Shown here: piece after piece, positions 58,512 through 64,000 of the stretch
Layout of the letters: the number at the start of each line of letters is the position of its first letter
Position numbering within the stretch: the first letter of the stretch is position 1
Assembly (NCBI GenBank): GCA_938083195.1
Contig: CALKCK010000016.1
Location: 1-64,000 of the forward strand
Length of the DNA stretch: 64,000 nucleotides
Direction: 5' to 3'
From: an uncultured Pirellulaceae bacterium
Lineage (GTDB): Bacteria > Planctomycetota > Planctomycetia > Pirellulales > Pirellulaceae
The notes under the pieces: model-generated
Database searches by the model: none
Seen by the model: the letters and a program-made list of their open reading frames with translations, nothing else
Told to the model about the DNA's origin: nothing
Program-made: the position numbers and the translations under genes

Positions 58512-58543
58512 CTAATCAATCTCTGAGCTAATCAATCTCTGAG
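58512..58543. repeat. 16-bp exact tandem duplication (ctaatcaatctctgag x2) spanning the stop codon of the TadE-like gene
   Basis: Direct reading; encodes SEID* then repeats it in the 3' flank. Confidence 0.97.
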
Positions 58544-59025
58544 CCATTAAAGTAGCCTCGGTACCGCTCTGTGCGAACCGAAATTTCTGAACAAATTTGC
58601 TGATCGCCCCATACCCAGCAGGGAAGAAAAAGCGCATTATCTCGCAGGCTGATTTCAATTCGCGCCCTGACACTTGGGGTGTCAAATTGAAGCTCATTAA
58701 TGATCTTCCCATCACTACCTCGAGAACCGTCAGATCCGTTGATCGTGATTTTGGCGTTCACGTTGCCAACTCTCGAGAGAATCGAATTGGCACGATCGAT
58801 GCCATCCTGGACCGTTGCCCCTTCCGCGATCACATGTCTCGCAGCTTCATAACAAGCATTTTGTGAGATGTTTCGAAGAAGACACATCCGAGAAAATTCG
58901 ACGCAACTGATAATTAAACATATAAAAACTGGAGCGACGATCGCGAACTCAAGCGAAGAAACACCTCGGCGATTCCCACGGAAACGAACGCGCTTTAAAA
59001 ATGGACTTAGCAATCGCATAAACAC
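58528..59025 (-). CDS. TadE-like pilus assembly protein
   Basis: RFRGNRRGVSSLEFAIVAPVFICLIISCVEFSRMCLLRNISQNACYEAARHVI. Confidence 0.88.
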   Translation of the reverse strand: MFMRLLSPFLKRVRFRGNRRGVSSLEFAIVAPVFICLIISCVEFSRMCLLRNISQNACYEAARHVIAEGATVQDGIDRANSILSRVGNVNAKITINGSDGSRGSDGKIINELQFDTPSVRARIEISLRDNALFLPCWVWGDQQICSEISVRTERYRGYFNGSEID

Positions 59026-59030
59026 CCTTG

Positions 59031-59456
59031 TTACTCATCAAATTCACGAACCATCGTTACCGAGGCTGTGATGTTTCGATTGAAAAGCGTGTCAAAAACA
59101 AATATCGAATTGCCCGCAGTCGGCGCAATAATTTCAATCGTAATAGGATCTAACGCGCTCAGGTTACTGAAATCCGGCGGAAGCACTCGCACCCCAAATC
59201 CACCCTCATTCGGAATCACAACCTTCCGGTCATCTAAAGCTTCCTGCACACGGGCAGTCACATCGTCTGCTGTCGCATAGCGGCGAATCCCAACCCGAGC
59301 ACCTTCAAAAGCGCAAACTGTAATCGACTCTTTCAGATAAATTGCAGAGCAAATCTCGAGAGTTCCCATCATCGCGATCAGCAGAATCGGAATGCACAGA
59401 GCGGTCTCAACGGCTGCAACACCCTTGATTCGATGATAGGTTGGTCGGTTTTTCAT
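59031..59456 (-). CDS. TadE-like pilus assembly protein (second copy)
   Basis: IKGVAAVETALCIPILLIAMMGTLEICSAIYLKESITVCAFEGARVGIRRYA. Confidence 0.88.
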   Translation of the reverse strand: MKNRPTYHRIKGVAAVETALCIPILLIAMMGTLEICSAIYLKESITVCAFEGARVGIRRYATADDVTARVQEALDDRKVVIPNEGGFGVRVLPPDFSNLSALDPITIEIIAPTAGNSIFVFDTLFNRNITASVTMVREFDE

Positions 59457-59709
59457 TAGCGGTGGGCGGGTTTCGATCGCCTGTTTCGATCTTCAGTAGG
59501 TCAAAAAAACATAGTTCTTAATGCCCTAACAAATGAACACCAACCAACCCATATTGGGGATTTCTAGTTCTTTCCAACCACGAGACTATCTAATTCAGCA
59601 CAACCTCTAATACCCACCCCACAGCCTTCCCCAGTGGCTATTCCATCAACTACTGCCTTCCCTAGCAAAACATCATTTTTTCGACTGTTTCTGCTAGCAG
59701 ACACGAATA

Positions 59710-59730
59710 GTCTGGGTGGTTTACCCAGAC
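59710..59730. other. Intergenic hairpin GTCTGGGT-ggttt-ACCCAGAC
   Basis: 8-bp perfect stem between the divergent Tad-like and TolC genes. Confidence 0.65.
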
Positions 59731-59821
59731 AATTATCGCGAGGAATCAGGAGATCGAGGGTCCTTCTTAAACCGCCGATAATTAGTCAGAGATGACCCAA
59801 TGTGCTTAGATTTAGGTAAAC

Positions 59822-61438
59822 ATGCTTTCTCTCAAACCTCCCTGCCAGCTTAGGTACGGGATATTGATAGGCTGCTTAGCTTTTGCAAGTATCGCTTGCG
59901 AATGGCACCTTCTTGCGCAGACAGACCAGACGGCAGACGCAAAATTGCCGGTTTCACGTTTAAGTGCATTTGAACAACGCATCCGCCGAGAAATCCTAGA
60001 GCAACAAAAAAGTCGACAGCGAATTCAAGCAGTTAGGAATTCAGCCAAACCTTTACTCCCGCTGATGATTGCATCAACGCCTGATCATCTCCCTCCGGGG
60101 GATAAGACATTCAACTCGGATAAGACTTCCCTCCAAATTCGAGCCCCGCTGCCTACCTCTGCCGGATCCCTGAAAAAACCATCAACAACTCCCAAGGCAA
60201 CCAATTTCATCACCGAGGGTTTTGCCCAGGACTCACCTAGCTCACTAACTCTTGATTCCCCAATCAAGAAACCAGGCGACATCCAAGACGTGGATTCGTT
60301 TGTCAATTACGCACTCGCCAATCATCCTGCCCTCGCTGCCTCGACTGCAAAAATACAGGCAACTCAATACGAAGCGTTGCAAGCCGGACTCGCCCCTAAC
60401 CCAAAACTCGGCCTCTATATTGATGAACTAGGCAATGAAAATGACCCTGGCTTATGGGGAGCCTACATTCAGAGAAATGTAATTCGCGGTAACAAGCGAG
60501 CGATTGCCCGAGAAGTCAAGAACCGCGAAGTCAACGTTCGTGAGATCAAAAATGAGGCGCTCATACTAAGCATTACGACTGAAGTTAAACGAGCATTCTA
60601 TCGAGTTCTGATCGCTCAGGAAAAACTTGATTTAGCGACTCAGCTATACACTGCTCAACAACAGGCGGTTAGCCAATCACGGCAACTCTTCGATTCAGGC
60701 GAAACTCCCAAAACAGATCTTCTCCAAACAGAACTCCAAGCCCAACGCGCCAGAGTCATGGTAGGCGAAGCCGATGTAATTCATAAAAACAGCTGGCGCA
60801 AACTGTCAGCTTCCATTGGTTCACCCGCTCTTAAACAGCGATCTGTCACAGGCTCCTTTGAACCGATCGCCCAACCACTTTCGTTCGAGTTTTGGCAACA
60901 AAAAATCCTAGAGTTCAGTCCTGAGTTATTGGCAGCTGAGGCCGACGTCGAACGAGTGAGAACAACAATCGATCGAGAAATTGCTCAATCTATTCCGGAT
61001 TACCAAACTCAGTTTTCTTTGGGCCGCGACTCAAACTCAAACCACTTTTTCACAGGTTTCCAACTGCAGGTTCCTTTGCAGATCTGCGATCGAAACCAAG
61101 GTAACATTGCCGCAGCCAAGTCGAACTTAGTTGCCGCGCAAAACAGAGTCAGGCAAATCGAGCTTCGATTGACAAAACAATTGGCAATCGAGTTCCAGCA
61201 ATACGAGTTGTCACTTGTTAAAATCAATCTCTATCAATCTGAACTGCTACCCAACGCAGAGAAAACATTGGACCTAATAAAACTAGGGTACCCAGAGGAA
61301 GTCAGCTTTTTAAAACTCATTACCGCTCAACAAACTCTCATTGACTTGACAATTGACTATCTCAATTCCATTGAAGAACTATGGAAGAGCCGCTTAAAAA
61401 TAGAAGGCTTACTTCAAGACAACAGTCTTAATTCCTAA
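59822..61438 (+). CDS. TolC family outer membrane efflux protein
   Basis: SFVNYALANHPALAASTAKIQATQYEALQAGLAPNPKLG; GETPKTDLLQTELQAQRARV; followed by HlyD and RND genes. Confidence 0.92.
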   Translation: MLSLKPPCQLRYGILIGCLAFASIACEWHLLAQTDQTADAKLPVSRLSAFEQRIRREILEQQKSRQRIQAVRNSAKPLLPLMIASTPDHLPPGDKTFNSDKTSLQIRAPLPTSAGSLKKPSTTPKATNFITEGFAQDSPSSLTLDSPIKKPGDIQDVDSFVNYALANHPALAASTAKIQATQYEALQAGLAPNPKLGLYIDELGNENDPGLWGAYIQRNVIRGNKRAIAREVKNREVNVREIKNEALILSITTEVKRAFYRVLIAQEKLDLATQLYTAQQQAVSQSRQLFDSGETPKTDLLQTELQAQRARVMVGEADVIHKNSWRKLSASIGSPALKQRSVTGSFEPIAQPLSFEFWQQKILEFSPELLAAEADVERVRTTIDREIAQSIPDYQTQFSLGRDSNSNHFFTGFQLQVPLQICDRNQGNIAAAKSNLVAAQNRVRQIELRLTKQLAIEFQQYELSLVKINLYQSELLPNAEKTLDLIKLGYPEEVSFLKLITAQQTLIDLTIDYLNSIEELWKSRLKIEGLLQDNSLNS

Positions 61439-61635
61439 AAAATCCAATGGAAATCGCTGAACGTTTCTGTAACGGCAATCACACCCTCACCGCCCCGCTT
61501 ATTAAAGTTGAACTGAATCCTCATCAAGACTCAGTTCCACGTTATAATTAACAGACCGATGCTTAACTTCAGCAACCGAATCTCAATCGAGAAACAATCG
61601 CATCGAATCCGCTCGATTTTCCGCAGACTCTAATC

Positions 61636-63030
61636 ATGACTTCGCAAAGAACCAACATCTGGCCGACCCTCGCCTTGTGCACCATCCTTCTTGGGATCGG
61701 ATGTACAACTGGATTTTTGCTTCGCCCTGTCATTCTCCCGCCTAGCTCGCCAGAGTCTCCTGAAGATGCCGTCGCCGACGCCCCAACTCATGGCAGCACA
61801 TCGATTGTGGAGATTCTTGAATCTACCATGGAAAACATGGATCTTAAGACCGGCAAGTTTGAAGTTCGCGACTACGCTCAAAAGATTCGGATACCCGCAA
61901 AAATTGTGGAACGAATCCCTCAAAACCGGCGACGCGTCACGTCGCCCATTGGAGGCCACGTCACAAAAGTTTTAATCGCTGAGGGACAGGCAATAAAACC
62001 GGGCGACAAATTATTCAAGTTCCGAATCACTGATGAATCTTTGGCCAAGGCTCAAATTGAACTATTGGAACTGCTAAAACAAATCGACGTAGGTCAGCAG
62101 AAAATCGATCGACTGAAACCGCTCGTCGAATCTGGAGTCGTCGCTCGAAAACGGTTACTCGATCTCGAGCTTGAACAGAGTACTCTCGAACAACAACTGG
62201 ACACAAACAAACAGGAACTCATTCAACTCGGCATGGACCGCGACGGCATCAAAAACCTGATTGGTCAAAAACAATTAATGCAAACGATTGATATTTTTGC
62301 ACCCGATCTCCCAGAAGGTTCTGGCGATTCAACTCAACCCGAAGATCAGAAGTATTACACGGTAGAATCCATACAGGCACTGGAAGGCACTAATCAAGCC
62401 TTCGGATCAAGCCTCTGCGAACTGACCTATCATGACGACTTACTGATTGAAGGGCTTGCTTACGAATCAGACATCGACAAAATCTCAAGCGCGAATGAAA
62501 CTGGCTTGAATTTCACGGCTCAGTTTGGCGAAGGCAAGACCATGGAATCCCGCGACAAACTCAAGCTCTTTAAAATTGAAAATCACGTCGATAGTCAATC
62601 GCAGACCTATCCAATTTTCGTTGAAATTAAAAATGAAATTGTCGGCAAAACAACCGACGAAAACAATCGCAACTACGTCAATTGGAAATTCAAACCTGGG
62701 CAACGAGCCCATCTGGAATTCCCAATTGAAACTTGGAAAGACCAAGTCGTAGTTCCTCTCGGCGCTATTGCTCGTGAAGGCCCCGAGACGTTTGTATTTT
62801 TAAAAATCAGCCACACACACGAAGGCCCCGAAGGGACAACCCATGAATTCCAAAAGGTTCCCGTCAAAGTCTTGCACACAGATAAGTATTATGCGGTACT
62901 CGCACGAAGTATTAAGCTCGATCCGCTAGAAAACTACGCACTTGACCAAGCCTACAAATTGAATCTAGCCCTAAAACAGGCGGCTGGTGGAAGCGGGGGA
63001 GCTCACGCTGGACACGATCATCCCCATTAA
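61636..63030 (+). CDS. HlyD/CusB-type RND periplasmic adaptor with His-rich C-terminus
   Basis: RRVTSPIGGHVTKVLIAEGQAIKPGDKLFKF; VVPLGAIAREGPETFVFLK; tail GGAHAGHDHPH. Confidence 0.9.
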   Translation: MTSQRTNIWPTLALCTILLGIGCTTGFLLRPVILPPSSPESPEDAVADAPTHGSTSIVEILESTMENMDLKTGKFEVRDYAQKIRIPAKIVERIPQNRRRVTSPIGGHVTKVLIAEGQAIKPGDKLFKFRITDESLAKAQIELLELLKQIDVGQQKIDRLKPLVESGVVARKRLLDLELEQSTLEQQLDTNKQELIQLGMDRDGIKNLIGQKQLMQTIDIFAPDLPEGSGDSTQPEDQKYYTVESIQALEGTNQAFGSSLCELTYHDDLLIEGLAYESDIDKISSANETGLNFTAQFGEGKTMESRDKLKLFKIENHVDSQSQTYPIFVEIKNEIVGKTTDENNRNYVNWKFKPGQRAHLEFPIETWKDQVVVPLGAIAREGPETFVFLKISHTHEGPEGTTHEFQKVPVKVLHTDKYYAVLARSIKLDPLENYALDQAYKLNLALKQAAGGSGGAHAGHDHPH

Positions 63031-63170
63031 TCAACGGGACTATACCATCAAGACAATTCCCATTGCCTGTTGAGCAATTTCGATTATCCATCCGATTCAA
63101 GCTTCTTCAAAATCCTGCAGTTTATTTTGTGCCGCGGATTTGATTCTCCGCAACAGAAACGATTAACTCT

Positions 63171-64000
63171 TTGTTAAATGCCATCATCCAACTTGCACTG
63201 CGTCGGCGGGCCCTTGTTTTGTGCCTTGCCATGGCTGCAATTATCACCGGATTGATGGCGATTGAAAAACTTCCTATCGACGTCCTGCCTGATCTCACGC
63301 GCCCCCGGGTGACCATCATCACAGAATGTCCCGGCATGGCTCCAGAAGAAGTAGAGCGCCAGGTCACTATTCCACTTGAATCAACCGTCAGTGGAGCCGC
63401 AGGCATTATTGCCGTGCGAAGCAAATCGGATGTTGGGCTGTCCGTGATCAACGTTGAATTCGACTGGGGAACCGACATTTATCGATCCCGGCAGATTGTC
63501 ACCGAAAGAATCTCGCTGGCCGAGGTCGACTTACCACCCGGTGTTCAACCGCGACTTGGACCGCTCTCCTCGCTGCTCGGCCAAATCATGTTGATCGGTA
63601 TGTGGAGCGACACCAACTCCACAGAGCCAATGGAAATTCGCACCCTCGCGGATTGGATCGTTAAAAAACGCCTGCAACAAATTAATGGCATCTCCGAAGT
63701 GATTACGATGGGGGGAGGTCGAAAACAGTACCACGTTCTAGTCGAACTCCACGAACTTCATAAATATGAAGTCACGCTTGCTGACATACAAACAGCATTG
63801 GAATCCAGCAACCTCAATGTTAACGGCGGTTACGTCGACCGGAACGCTCAAGAGTTTCTAGTGCGAGGAATTGGCAGAGTCGATTCAGTTGAACAATTAA
63901 AAAAAATCGTCGTTCGGGCTGATAGCAAGCGAGCAGTTTTACTTGAAAACGTAGCCAAAATTGAACCCGTTGCTCAAGCCAAACGCGGTGATTCTTCGAT
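63171..64000 (+). CDS. Heavy-metal-type RND efflux transporter (CusA/CzcA-like), 3' truncated by window edge, TTG start proposed
   Basis: My translation of the frame: (M)LNAIIQLALRRRALVLCLAMAAIITGLMAIEKLPIDVLPDLTRPRVTIITECPGMAPEEVERQVTIPLESTVSGAAGIIAVRSKSDVGLSVINVEFDWGTDIYRSRQIVTERI. Not in the ORF track because it runs off the end. Confidence 0.93.
   Translation, partial: MLNAIIQLALRRRALVLCLAMAAIITGLMAIEKLPIDVLPDLTRPRVTIITECPGMAPEEVERQVTIPLESTVSGAAGIIAVRSKSDVGLSVINVEFDWGTDIYRSRQIVTERISLAEVDLPPGVQPRLGPLSSLLGQIMLIGMWSDTNSTEPMEIRTLADWIVKKRLQQINGISEVITMGGGRKQYHVLVELHELHKYEVTLADIQTALESSNLNVNGGYVDRNAQEFLVRGIGRVDSVEQLKKIVVRADSKRAVLLENVAKIEPVAQAKRGDSS

Overview
The window looks like a planctomycete chromosome segment (family content and the MoxR/DUF58/vWA/DUF4159 operon). 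It is mostly coding. Plus-strand genes include: a WbsX/GH99-like + sulfatase fusion cut by the left edge; a TPR protein and an SLBB polysaccharide export protein; a LysR regulator; sdhCAB; a membrane pyrophosphatase; a Gly-rich secreted protein; ACT and SRAP proteins; a Gfo/Idh/MocA oxidoreductase; an S9 peptidase with a VHL-beta-like insert; and a TolC/HlyD/RND efflux set cut by the right edge. Minus-strand genes include: tmRNA (ssrA); ilvD; kdsB, pyrG and a DUF1844 gene; a HAD hydrolase; phhB; an HD hydrolase; a TPR protein; epmA; a second sulfatase; a tight eight-gene MoxR/DUF58/vWA operon flanked by two putative proteases; a LonB-like protease; and TadE/TadG-like genes. The best candidate for an under-described system is the 38.2-53.1 kb operon, which pairs the MoxR-vWA core with a caspase/legumain-fold protein at one end and a TPR-gluzincin peptidase at the other. 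Other notable signals are the tmRNA with tag AEDNSFAMAA (missed by the ORF track), a displaced copy of the sulfatase linker downstream of its own stop codon, a VHL-like domain in an S9 peptidase, an atypical CTCSR sulfatase motif, and a recurring pattern of 13-16 bp intergenic tandem duplications at seven places. Product names come from reading motifs by eye; no database search was run.
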